DNA of 64,000 nt from Streptantibioticus ferralitis (lineage in GTDB: Bacteria; Actinomycetota; Actinomycetes; Streptomycetales; Streptomycetaceae). Shown piece by piece: positions 37,504-45,544 of the stretch. Both the position numbers and the translations under genes were made by a program. The notes beneath the pieces were generated by a model, which saw only the letters and a program-made list of their open reading frames with translations, had not been told where the DNA came from and ran no database searches. Each line of letters begins with the position of its first letter. Within the stretch, counting starts at the first letter, position 1. The stretch is from NCBI RefSeq assembly GCF_029223525.1, contig NZ_JARHTQ010000001.1, forward strand, positions 372,001-436,000. Direction: 5' to 3'.

Positions 37504-37878
37504 ATGTCCCACAGTGGCACAGAACCTTCTGCCGAACCGAGCACTCCGGCAAACAGCCAGCAACCGCCGCACAAAAGGGAACCCCCCGCCCGGCGGGCCG
37601 CCGCACCTGTCCAGGGGTCTCAACCGGCCCATGAGCCGGGCCCCCAGTCACCGGCCGAATGCCGCCACGACCGCTGGATACGCCTGGCCCGCCGCGCACT
37701 GACCGCCATGTTCATCATCGGCTGCTGCATCCTTGTCGTGCTCTTCTTCGGCGCCGCCTGCATCGCCACGTACGACGGCGCATACCCGCGTGCGGTCGCC
37801 TGCACCGGACTTGGCGCGTTGTGCACGAGTGTGCTCGCCTTGACCATCAATGTGATCGCCAGGAGGAGCCCTCGATAG
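37504..37878 (+). CDS. Small two-TM membrane protein, unknown function
   Basis: A 124-residue product from ATG 37504 with GAGGAAG upstream. The first 55 residues are hydrophilic, Pro/Ser/Gln-rich and probably disordered; two hydrophobic helices follow (ALTAMFIIGCCILVVLFFG and ALCTSVLALTINVIA). No family is recognised. It is 37 bp upstream of the TmrB-like gene, but that gene seems to have its own promoter. Confidence 0.6.
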   Translation: MSHSGTEPSAEPSTPANSQQPPHKREPPARRAAAPVQGSQPAHEPGPQSPAECRHDRWIRLARRALTAMFIIGCCILVVLFFGAACIATYDGAYPRAVACTGLGALCTSVLALTINVIARRSPR

Positions 37879-37915
37879 CAACAGGCGGCACGCGCCTCGT
37901 GGGTATCGTCGTCGC

Positions 37916-38518
37916 ATGCTGCTGTGGATCAACGGGCCGTTCGGAGGCGGTAAGACGCAGACCGCTTATGAGCTCCAGCGGCGGTTGCCGGGGAGCGTGG
38001 TGTGCGATCCGGAACATGTGGGTTACGGGCTGCATCGCATGCTGCCGGTCGGGATGCGCGGGGACTTCCAGGACCTGGTGAGCTGGCGGCGTGGGGTGCG
38101 GGAGGTGCTGGACCTGGTTCTGCGCGGGTATGACGGGCCGGTCATCGCGCCGATGACGCTTGTCGACCCTGGGTACTTCGCGGAGATCGTCGGTGAGTTG
38201 CGTGCTGACGGTCATGACGTACGGCACTTCGCTCTTCTCGCTGAGCGCGACACCGTGCTGCAGCGGCTGAAGGAACGCGGGCTGGGCCGGGGGCTGAAGC
38301 GGGAGAGCTTCGCCGTGGCCCGGCTCGACGACTGCCTGCGGCGGCTGCGGGGCGAGGAGTTCGCCGAGCACATCCACACAGACCGGTTGACGGTGCCGAA
38401 GGTCGCCGACCGTATCGCCCGCTCGGCCGGGCTGCCGATCACCGAGAACACCGACGGTCCGCTACGGGCGCGACTGCGGCGGTACGCGATCGGTGTTCGC
38501 CACATCCGCTTCCACTGA
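37916..38518 (+). CDS. TmrB-like P-loop ATPase / kinase-like protein
   Basis: A 200-residue protein beginning LLWINGPFGGGKTQTA with Walker A GPFGGGKT at 7-14. Its layout (VVCDPEHVGYGLHRML, VIAPMTLVDPGYFAEIVGEL, ERGLGRGLKRESF) is that of the TmrB/AAA_33 group; Bacillus TmrB gives tunicamycin resistance, though many relatives are small-molecule kinases. No ribosome site precedes ATG 37916; TATCGT ends six bases before it, suggesting a leaderless mRNA. Its last 57 bp overlap the convergent gene at 38462-38938. Confidence 0.8.
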   Translation: MLLWINGPFGGGKTQTAYELQRRLPGSVVCDPEHVGYGLHRMLPVGMRGDFQDLVSWRRGVREVLDLVLRGYDGPVIAPMTLVDPGYFAEIVGELRADGHDVRHFALLAERDTVLQRLKERGLGRGLKRESFAVARLDDCLRRLRGEEFAEHIHTDRLTVPKVADRIARSAGLPITENTDGPLRARLRRYAIGVRHIRFH

Positions 38519-38938
38519 CGCCACCGGCTGCGAAGGAGGCCAACCGCCCCCCGGATGGGCCAGCTTGGACGTGTCGACGAACAGGCCGGCGAACGCCAGA
38601 ACCGCCGCCGTGAGCGCGGGCACGCTGTTCGGATGGTTGCCGTGCACCGTGACCGCGACACCGGTGGCGATCACTCCGGCCAGGCCCGCGACGGTCAGGG
38701 CGATCCAGATCCAGCCCTCGGCGTTGCGCCAAGGCCCCTGCTGGGTCTTCCCGTTGGGGTTGATCACCGCTCCGAACAGTGCCGTCGCCACGATGGAGAG
38801 GTCCCTGGTGAGTGTCGACAGATCGGCGTTCGCCGTCTTCCAGGCGGTCACGCTGAGGAAGGCCATCAGGGCGAGGAAGCCCAGGGCCAGCACGACCGCC
38901 GTGACTCCCCGCTGCACCGCGTTGAGTGCCGCCGTCAC
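38462..38938 (-). CDS. Multi-TM membrane protein, third gene of the hydrolase/oxidase operon
   Basis: A 158-residue protein with three to four hydrophobic helices (TAVVLALGFLALMAFLSV, IWIALTVAGLAGVIATGVAV, PALTAAVLAFAGLFVD) and a short hydrophilic tail. GTG 38938 overlaps the TGA of the DAO-like gene as GTGA and follows GGGAGG by seven bases, so the two are translationally coupled. No family is recognised. The 3' end overlaps the convergent TmrB-like gene by 57 bp. Confidence 0.7.
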   Translation of the reverse strand: MTAALNAVQRGVTAVVLALGFLALMAFLSVTAWKTANADLSTLTRDLSIVATALFGAVINPNGKTQQGPWRNAEGWIWIALTVAGLAGVIATGVAVTVHGNHPNSVPALTAAVLAFAGLFVDTSKLAHPGGGWPPSQPVASVEADVANTDRVPPQSRP

Positions 38939-39915
38939 TTCCACACCTCCCCCGCCGCCTCGTCCGCACAGCCCCAGGAGACGGTGATGCCCGCGCCGCC
39001 GTGGCCGTAGTTGTGGACGCACACCGCCCCCTTCGGGGTCGCCAACTCCTCGCGCTCCAGCCGGACTTCGTCGCGCACCGGGCGTAGGCCCACCCGATGC
39101 CGTAGCACCCGGGCGGTGGAGATCCGGGGGTCGATCAGGGCGCAGCGGGCGATGATCGCGTCGGCCGTGGCGGGGTCGGGGGCGGTGTCCCACACGCCCT
39201 CGTGGGCGGTGCCGCCCAGCAGGAGGCCGTAGGGCTGGGGAAAGAGGTAGACCGCCTCGGCGTCCTCCTCGCCCGCGCGGACGAACCACTCGGTCAGCCC
39301 TGGGTTCTCGACGACGACGATCTGTCCCCGAACCGGGCGCACCCGCGGATCGGGGACCAGGTCGCGGGCCGCCAGTCCGGTGCAGTTGGCGATGCGAGGG
39401 GCGTGCCGGGCGGCCTCGTCGAGGCTGATGGCCGTGCGCTGTTCCAGCGTGCCGCCCGCCGCGATCAGGCGTCGGGACAGGTAGTCCAGGTGCGTGGGCA
39501 TGTCGACCAGCGGGAGTCGGGCGCGGAAGCCCGACTTGTAGCCCGGCGGCAGTTCGTCCGGTTCCGCGGGCCGCAGGCCGGGGACGGTGTCCGCCCAGTA
39601 GGGCAGCGGAAGGTCGCCGTCCAGCGCCTGGACGCCCGCCACCAGGCGGACGCCCGTCTCCTCGGGCCGCTCCGCGAGCTCGGTGAGGACCTCGAAGGTG
39701 CGGCGCGACCAGGCGGCGACCCGGTGCCGCGGCTCGATGCGGTACGGCTCCCACAGCGCCCCGGCGATCGCGGACGTGGTGCGGTCCACCGGGTCGCGGC
39801 TCCACACCCGTACCCGCGCGCCCGACTCCGCGAGGCGGATGGCCGTGGTCAGTCCGATGACCCCGCTACCGATCACGATCACATCGCATGGCATGTTCCG
39901 GACGCTACCGTTCAT
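38935..39915 (-). CDS. D-amino-acid-oxidase-family FAD-dependent oxidoreductase
   Basis: A 326-residue flavoprotein. The dinucleotide fold reads VIVIGSGVIGLTTAIRLAESG (13-33); the DAO family regions GALWEPYR, RPVRGQIVVVENPG and the C-terminal HNYGHGGAGITVSWG are present, as in true D-amino acid oxidases. It would oxidise a D-amino acid to an imino acid with peroxide release in the cytoplasm. ATG 39915 overlaps the preceding TGA as ATGA; a second ATG at 39894 is possible. Substrate unknown. Confidence 0.88.
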   Translation of the reverse strand: MNGSVRNMPCDVIVIGSGVIGLTTAIRLAESGARVRVWSRDPVDRTTSAIAGALWEPYRIEPRHRVAAWSRRTFEVLTELAERPEETGVRLVAGVQALDGDLPLPYWADTVPGLRPAEPDELPPGYKSGFRARLPLVDMPTHLDYLSRRLIAAGGTLEQRTAISLDEAARHAPRIANCTGLAARDLVPDPRVRPVRGQIVVVENPGLTEWFVRAGEEDAEAVYLFPQPYGLLLGGTAHEGVWDTAPDPATADAIIARCALIDPRISTARVLRHRVGLRPVRDEVRLEREELATPKGAVCVHNYGHGGAGITVSWGCADEAAGEVWK

Positions 39916-41390
39916 CGACCGTACACGGCGATGGTTTTCCGCTCGCCGGGCCGCCCGCCGACCGGCAACACCCTGGCCACTCCCGGCCGTTGCCGCGTCG
40001 GCTGCTCGATCCGGATCACCGCTTTCGCGGACACGACCACCCGGACGCCGTTCGGGAAGGCGGTGTTCGGAAGGGTGATCTCCGTTTCCGCCGGGCCGCC
40101 GGCGCGTCGGAGCGCCATCGTCAGGCGGTAGACGCGCCGCGCCGGATCGTACGACTCCGCCGCCGGGGCTCCCGCCACCGTCGTCGCGTACGGCCAGAAC
40201 GCGGGCTCCTTGCCCGGTGCCGGGCGGCCGTCGGCGCCGTAGGCGCAGTAGCCCGCGCCGCGGGCGGCGCGGCAGTCGTACCACATGGTCCAGCCGGTCG
40301 CGAAGGCCCGCATGGAGGCGACCTGGCGGGCCACCAGCTCCGCGTTGCCGGGTGTGGCGGCGGACGGCGGGCCCCACTCGCCGACCACCACCGGTAGCCG
40401 GTGCGCGGCGGGGTAGCGGCCGATGGCGGACTCGTAGGCGGCGATGAAGCCGTCCTTGGGGTTCCAGTCGGCGCCGGACTCGACCGCGGTGTCGTAGTAG
40501 TGCGGTGCGTAGCCGAGACGCGCCGGTCCCGGCCGCGGGTCGGTGAAGCCGGGCAGCCTGGTCGGTACGCCCTCGCCGACCAGGACGGTCGGCTCGACGA
40601 ACAGCCAGGCGCGCTGGTCCGCGCCGCGGACGGCGGCGACCACCCTGCGGTACATAGCGGCGAGACGGCCGCGTTCCAGCGCGGCGGAGGCCGCGAGCTG
40701 GACCTTCGGGTCGGTGGGGTCGCCGGGGAACGGCCCGCTCGGCTCGTTGAACAGGTCGTATCCGAGCAGTGAGCGGTGGCCGCGCAGCGCCCGGGCCACC
40801 GTCCGGTACGCGGCCGACTGGGCGGTACGCAGATCCGCGTCGTCGTACAGGTGCCGGAAGGCGGCCTGCACCGCGGGCTGGAAGTAGTCGGCGAACCAGT
40901 CGCCGGGGTTGTGCTGGAACGGCAGGCCATCGGTGCGGGTGGCCCAGCGCGGCAGCCCGTCGCCGCCGAACCGCGGCCCGTACACATCCTGGTGCCAGTC
41001 GACCAGCACCAGCACCCGGTAGTGGTCGGCCCAGCCCAGGACGTGGTCGAGGTAGCGGAGATACCCGGTGTCGTAGTGGCCGCGCCGCGGTTCCACATGG
41101 CTCCACTGGATGTCCAGACGCATCAGGTTGAAGCCGCCGGCGGCCAGATCGGCGACGCTGGATTCGGTAACCGCGTCGGATTTGCCCAGGTTGAGACCGT
41201 GGAGTTGCAGGGCGCGGCCGCGCGCGTCCGCCAGATAGGTGTGGCCACCGATGGTGACGGTGCCCACCGGTGGCGGCGCGGAAGGCGCGGCTCCCGCGGG
41301 CACGGCGGACGCTCCCAGCAGACCCAGGGCCGCGGCGCACGCCACCGCGATCCGACCCGGCCATCTACCCCGCCACAGACCCAGGCGCAT
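39912..41390 (-). CDS. Secreted GH5 hydrolase, endoglycoceramidase-like
   Basis: A 492-residue exported protein: basic N-terminus, hydrophobic core and AGAA-like cleavage near residue 35. The GH5 barrel has LQLHGLNLGKSD, VLVDWHQDVYG, acid/base Glu216 in GYDLFNEPSG and nucleophile Glu338 in VVVGEWG. GDWFADYF and the loop order resemble endoglycosylceramidases, which release glycans from glycosphingolipids, more than cellulases. The C-terminal beta domain matches that subfamily's accessory domain. The ATG at 41390 is chosen because it begins the signal peptide; its SD is weak. First gene of a three-gene overlapping operon. Confidence 0.85.
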   Translation of the reverse strand: MRLGLWRGRWPGRIAVACAAALGLLGASAVPAGAAPSAPPPVGTVTIGGHTYLADARGRALQLHGLNLGKSDAVTESSVADLAAGGFNLMRLDIQWSHVEPRRGHYDTGYLRYLDHVLGWADHYRVLVLVDWHQDVYGPRFGGDGLPRWATRTDGLPFQHNPGDWFADYFQPAVQAAFRHLYDDADLRTAQSAAYRTVARALRGHRSLLGYDLFNEPSGPFPGDPTDPKVQLAASAALERGRLAAMYRRVVAAVRGADQRAWLFVEPTVLVGEGVPTRLPGFTDPRPGPARLGYAPHYYDTAVESGADWNPKDGFIAAYESAIGRYPAAHRLPVVVGEWGPPSAATPGNAELVARQVASMRAFATGWTMWYDCRAARGAGYCAYGADGRPAPGKEPAFWPYATTVAGAPAAESYDPARRVYRLTMALRRAGGPAETEITLPNTAFPNGVRVVVSAKAVIRIEQPTRQRPGVARVLPVGGRPGERKTIAVYGR

Positions 41391-41480
41391 GGCCCATGAG
41401 CATGACGGCCAATCATGCTCACGACAAGGTGCCGGGCACAAGGACTTCGCCTGGCCTTCACGCCGCCTCCCACCCGACGT

Positions 41481-41494
41481 CTACAACCGTGTAG
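41481..41494. promoter_or_regulatory. CTACA-N4-TGTAG palindrome upstream of the hydrolase operon
   Basis: Perfect 5-bp arms flanked by AT-richer DNA, about 100 bp upstream of the start at 41390. The core resembles BlaI/CopY-type operators (TACTACA...TGTAGTA). No BlaI gene is in the window. Confidence 0.45.
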
Positions 41495-41644
41495 TAGATT
41501 GATCGCACTCGGTCCGGGCGCGGCAGCACCCCCCGGATGCGCCCGGGCCGAGTCGCAAGGCTCCGCCTGACGATGCCGCCCCGGGCGGCGCGGCGGGCCC
41601 GCGGTTCGGCCGGGGCCCTAGGGTCGGCCTTCCGGGACACCCAG

Positions 41645-42298
41645 TCAGCGGTCCTCCACCACGATGCCCAGCGCGCCCGCCAACCCCGGTGCCAGCTGGA
41701 CGAGTTGGGAACTGTTGATCATCGCACCGCTCAGGGCTTCGTAGCCGTCGGCCAGATCGAGCAGGCTGGCGCCCCGCAGATCAACCCGCTTCAGCGCGGC
41801 CCGCCCGAGCCGGAGCCGCTCCAGGGCCGAGCCGGGGAACGACACATCGGCCAGCCGGGCGCCGCCCAGATCGACATCGCGCAGCACACAGTCCTCGAAG
41901 ACGACCTCGTGCAGCGCGGCGGACCGCAGGTTGACCGAGTCGAACTTGCACCGGCGGAAGGACACCCTCCGCAGCTGCGCGCCGAACGCCTCGACACCCG
42001 CCAGCACGCACGAATCGGCGGTGGAATCCAGCCAGTTGGTCTCCGCGCAGCCGGTGCCGACGAGGCGGGTGCCCTGTATCCAGACCTCGTTGAAGCGGGC
42101 GGCGCGCAGCGAGCCACCGGTTATCGCGCACTCCGTGACGGCGCATTCGAGGAACTGCGCGTCATCGGCCCGCTCCTCCTCCAGGGTGAGGCCGTCGAAA
42201 TGCACCGTGTCATACCGCTGCCGCGCCGCCAGGCCGCCCGCGTGCGGCTGGAGCAGATCGGCGTACGGCAGGTGGGACAGTTCCCCGGGCACGTTCAT
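41645..42298 (-). CDS. Pentapeptide-repeat protein
   Basis: A 217-residue protein with consecutive five-residue coils that build a right-handed quadrilateral beta-helix (for example FLECA, VTECA, ITGGS, LRAAR, then VDLRG, ASLLD). Some family members mimic DNA and protect gyrase, but most have no known role. No SD precedes ATG 42298; TAGCGT lies seven bases upstream, suggesting a leaderless transcript. It is divergent from the ftsW-like gene. Confidence 0.88.
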   Translation of the reverse strand: MNVPGELSHLPYADLLQPHAGGLAARQRYDTVHFDGLTLEEERADDAQFLECAVTECAITGGSLRAARFNEVWIQGTRLVGTGCAETNWLDSTADSCVLAGVEAFGAQLRRVSFRRCKFDSVNLRSAALHEVVFEDCVLRDVDLGGARLADVSFPGSALERLRLGRAALKRVDLRGASLLDLADGYEALSGAMINSSQLVQLAPGLAGALGIVVEDR

Positions 42299-42483
42299 AC
42301 AGACCACGCTAGCGAGGGGGTCTGACAACGCCCGATGCCTGTCGGCGGATCCGCGGATGCGCACATGGGTGCCGCTGGTTCGGCACCGCGGGGTTGCACG
42401 GTAGGGCCATCACCCCGACGGCCCCGAGCGAACACCTCTGGATATAAGCCGCATAACGCCCAGCGCTTGCTAGGTTGCCAGCC

Positions 42484-44070
42484 ATGAGCCACTTCCTCCT
42501 TCCTGTCGCCGCCTTCGGCTCGGGAGGGGCCGGACGTCCCGGACGCGGACGCGCTGGCGACACCGGACGATCCGGAGGTGCCGCCTCCGGGACGGGAGGC
42601 GCGGGACGCGCGGGAGAGCCGGGAGGCGCGGGAGAGCCGGGAGGCGCGGGAGGCCCGGGAGACCCGGGACGCACGGGAGGCACAGGAGGCTCCCGGCCCG
42701 CTCCGCTGCCCGCCGTACGACTGCCCAGGCGGCGCGGTGTCGAGCTCTCGCTGCTGGCCGTGGCCGTACTGATCAGCGTGTACGGCTATGTCGCCGTCGG
42801 ACTCGCCAAGCACGGCGCGGTACCGCGGGGCGCGGGGGGCTACGGCGCCGCCCTGGCGGTACTGGCCGTACTCGCCCACCTCGCCGTGCGGTGGCGGGCC
42901 CCGTACGCCGACCCGCTGCTGCTGCCGATCGCGGTGCTGCTCAACGGGCTCGGCCTGGTCCTCATCTACCGGCTCGACCTGGAGACGCCGGGGAACCCGG
43001 CGGCCCCGACGCAGATGGTGTGGTCAGCGCTCGGCGTCGGACTGTTCGTCGCCGTCGTGGTGCTGCTCCGGGACCACCGGACCCTGGCGCGCTACGGATA
43101 TGTGTCGATGGCCGCCGCGCTCGTCCTGATGGCCGTTCCGATCTTCTTTCCGGCGATCAACGGGGCCAGGATCTGGATCCGGTTGGGCCCGCTCTCCTTC
43201 CAGCCGGGCGAGTTCGCCAAGATCCTGCTCGCGGTGTTCTTCGCCGCGTACCTCGCGGCCAACCGCCATGCGCTCGCGTACACCGAACGCACCCTCTTCG
43301 GCAGGCTTCAACTGCCCACCGGCCGGGTGCTCGGGCCCATCCTGGTGGTCTGGACGCTGAGCATCGGCGTGCTGGTCCTGGAGACCGACCTGGGGACCTC
43401 GCTGCTGTTCTTCGGGGTCTTCGTCGTCATGCTCTACGTGGCCACCGGCCGCACCGGCTGGATCGTCATCGGTCTGCTGCTCGCCGCCGCGGGCGCCTAC
43501 GGCGTCAGCACCGTGGAGACGCACGTGCACAGCCGCATCGACAACTGGCTGCACCCGTTCGCCAGCATCGCCGCGGGCCAAGGGGCGGGGCAACTCGCGC
43601 AGTCGCTCTTCGCCTTCGGCGCGGGCGGGCTGCTGGGCACCGGACTCGGCCGGGGCCACTCGATCCTGATCGGCTTCGCCGTGAAGTCCGACTTCATCCT
43701 GGCCACCGCGGGCGAGGAGTTGGGGCTCACCGGCCTGCTCGTGCTCTTCCTGCTGTACGCGCTGCTGGTGGAGCGCGGCTACCGCGCCGGGCTCGCCGTC
43801 CGCGACTCCTTCGGGCGGCTGCTGGCGGTCGGGCTGGCATCGATCCTGGCGCTCCAGGTCTTCGTGATCGCGGGCGGGGTGATGGATCTGATCCCGCTCA
43901 CCGGCATGGCGATGCCGTTCCTGGCGCAGGGCGGCTCGTCCGTCGTCACCAACTGGATCATCATCGCGCTGCTGATCCGGCTCAGCGACTCGGCCCGCAG
44001 GCCACGCCCGCTGACCGCGGAGACCGGCGAGATCGCCACCGTACGGCCCGTGGAGGACGACGAACGGTGA
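42484..44070 (+). CDS. FtsW/RodA/SpoVE-family SEDS glycosyltransferase
   Basis: Membrane peptidoglycan polymerase, 528 residues, with about ten helices. Conserved segments include INGARIWIRLGPLSFQPGEFAKI, the SEDS aspartate region VLETDLGTSLLFFGVF, and GMAMPFLAQGGSS near the end. An unusual 60-residue Gly/Arg/Pro-rich N-terminal extension (residues about 12-72) is encoded by short tandem repeats. TAGGTT lies seven bases before ATG 42484, so a leaderless start is likely. Its stop overlaps the start of the PBP gene. Confidence 0.92.
   Translation: MSHFLLPVAAFGSGGAGRPGRGRAGDTGRSGGAASGTGGAGRAGEPGGAGEPGGAGGPGDPGRTGGTGGSRPAPLPAVRLPRRRGVELSLLAVAVLISVYGYVAVGLAKHGAVPRGAGGYGAALAVLAVLAHLAVRWRAPYADPLLLPIAVLLNGLGLVLIYRLDLETPGNPAAPTQMVWSALGVGLFVAVVVLLRDHRTLARYGYVSMAAALVLMAVPIFFPAINGARIWIRLGPLSFQPGEFAKILLAVFFAAYLAANRHALAYTERTLFGRLQLPTGRVLGPILVVWTLSIGVLVLETDLGTSLLFFGVFVVMLYVATGRTGWIVIGLLLAAAGAYGVSTVETHVHSRIDNWLHPFASIAAGQGAGQLAQSLFAFGAGGLLGTGLGRGHSILIGFAVKSDFILATAGEELGLTGLLVLFLLYALLVERGYRAGLAVRDSFGRLLAVGLASILALQVFVIAGGVMDLIPLTGMAMPFLAQGGSSVVTNWIIIALLIRLSDSARRPRPLTAETGEIATVRPVEDDER
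42590..42690 (+). repeat. Short GGGAGGCGC-type tandem repeats coding a collagen-like tract
   Basis: Nine- and eighteen-base units such as GGGAGAGCCGGGAGGCGC recur in register with the reading frame, encoding GAGEPGGAGEPGGAGGPGDPG. They lie within the N-terminal extension of the FtsW-like protein and may be length-variable. Confidence 0.75.
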
Positions 44071-45524
44071 TCCGCTACATCCGGCATGCCGCCGTCCTCT
44101 GCCTGCTGATGCTCGTCGCACTGCTGGTCAACGCCACCCGGGTGCAGGTCGTCAACTCCGACTCGTACGCCGCCAACCCGGCCAACCGGCGCACGGTGCT
44201 GCTCCGCTACGGCCAACCCCGCGGGAACGTCTACGCGGGTGCGACGGCCGTCACCGGCTCCAAGGACACCGGCGGATCGCTGCGTTACCAGCGCACCTAC
44301 CCAAACGGCCCGCTGTACGCGCCCGTTACCGGCTATGCCTCGCAGACCTACGGCAGCACGCTGCTGGAGAACGCCGCGGACGGCATCCTGTCCGGCACCG
44401 ATCCGCGGCTCGCCGCGTTCCCGCTGTGGAACGCGATCGCCCGCGAGCAGAACCCGGGCGGGCAGGTGCGCTCGACCATCCTCCCGGCCGCGCAGCAGGC
44501 CGCGTTCAGCGGTCTCGGCGGCAGCAAGGGCGCGGTCGCCGCGGTCGAACCAGCCACCGGCAGGATCCTGGCGCTGGTCTCCTCGCCCTCCTACGACCCG
44601 GGAAGCTTCGCCGGAACGAGCCGCTCCGACGTCGCGGCCTGGCAGCGATTGACCTCCTCCGCCGACCAGCCGCTGCTCAACCGGGCGATCCGGCAGACCT
44701 ATCCGCCCGGCTCCGCCTTCAAGGTCGTCACAGCCGCCGCGGGCCTGGACAGCGGCCGGATCACCGACATCAACGCGGCCACCACCTCCCCCGACCCGTA
44801 CCCCCTGCCGAACACCGCGACCCAGCTGACCAACGAGGCCGGCGGCTGCGCCAACGCCACGCTGCTCTACGCCTTCCAGGTCTCCTGCAACACCGTCTTC
44901 GCCGAGCTCGGCGATGACGTCGGACTGTCGCGCATGGTGAGCACCGCGCAGGCCTTCGGCTTCAACGACAAGAACCTGGGCATCCCGTCCCGGGTCAGCG
45001 AAAGCGTCTTCGACACCGACATGAACGCCGCACAGCTCGCCCTGTCGTCCATCGGCCAGTACGACACCCGCGCGACGCCCCTGCAGATGGCGATGGTGGC
45101 GGCCGCGGTGGCCGACGGGGGCCAGGTGATGCGGCCCTATCTGATCGACAGGGAGACCCGGGCGAACGGCTCGGCCGTCGCCGTGACCCGCCCCAAGGCG
45201 CTTCGCCGCGCGATGAGTTCACACACGGCGTCGCTGCTGCAGCAGATGATGGTGAACGTGGTGACCCAGGGCACCGGTACGAACGCCCGGATTCCCGGGG
45301 TGGACGTGGGCGGCAAGACGGGCACCGCGCAACACGGTGTGGGCAACGCGGGGACGCCCTACGCCTGGTTCATCTCCTGGGCACGGCCCAAGGGGTCGGG
45401 CACCGCACCGGTCGCGGTGGCGGTGGTGGTCGAGGACGCGGCGGCCAACCGCGCCGACATCTCCGGCGGCGGCAACGCGGCGCCGATCGCACAGGCGGTG
45501 ATGCGGGCGGTGCTGGGCCTGTGA
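44067..45524 (+). CDS. Class B penicillin-binding protein (transpeptidase)
   Basis: Membrane-anchored peptidoglycan transpeptidase, 485 residues, partner of the FtsW-like polymerase. One N-terminal helix (about 6-24) is followed by the dimerisation region and the transpeptidase domain: SxxK at Ser216 (PPGSAFK), SxN at 273-275 (SCN) and KTGT in GGKTGTAQ. GTG 44067 overlaps the ftsW-like TGA as GTGA, implying coupled synthesis. It is the short PbpA type found in actinobacteria. Confidence 0.95.
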   Translation: MIRYIRHAAVLCLLMLVALLVNATRVQVVNSDSYAANPANRRTVLLRYGQPRGNVYAGATAVTGSKDTGGSLRYQRTYPNGPLYAPVTGYASQTYGSTLLENAADGILSGTDPRLAAFPLWNAIAREQNPGGQVRSTILPAAQQAAFSGLGGSKGAVAAVEPATGRILALVSSPSYDPGSFAGTSRSDVAAWQRLTSSADQPLLNRAIRQTYPPGSAFKVVTAAAGLDSGRITDINAATTSPDPYPLPNTATQLTNEAGGCANATLLYAFQVSCNTVFAELGDDVGLSRMVSTAQAFGFNDKNLGIPSRVSESVFDTDMNAAQLALSSIGQYDTRATPLQMAMVAAAVADGGQVMRPYLIDRETRANGSAVAVTRPKALRRAMSSHTASLLQQMMVNVVTQGTGTNARIPGVDVGGKTGTAQHGVGNAGTPYAWFISWARPKGSGTAPVAVAVVVEDAAANRADISGGGNAAPIAQAVMRAVLGL

Positions 45525-45544
45525 GCGGGCCGCCGGGCCGCGCC

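Noticed and set aside
42590-42700. Minus-strand Ser-Arg-Ala repeat protein opposite the ftsW-like N-terminus
   Set aside because: It is simply the antisense reading of the in-frame Gly-rich repeat DNA.
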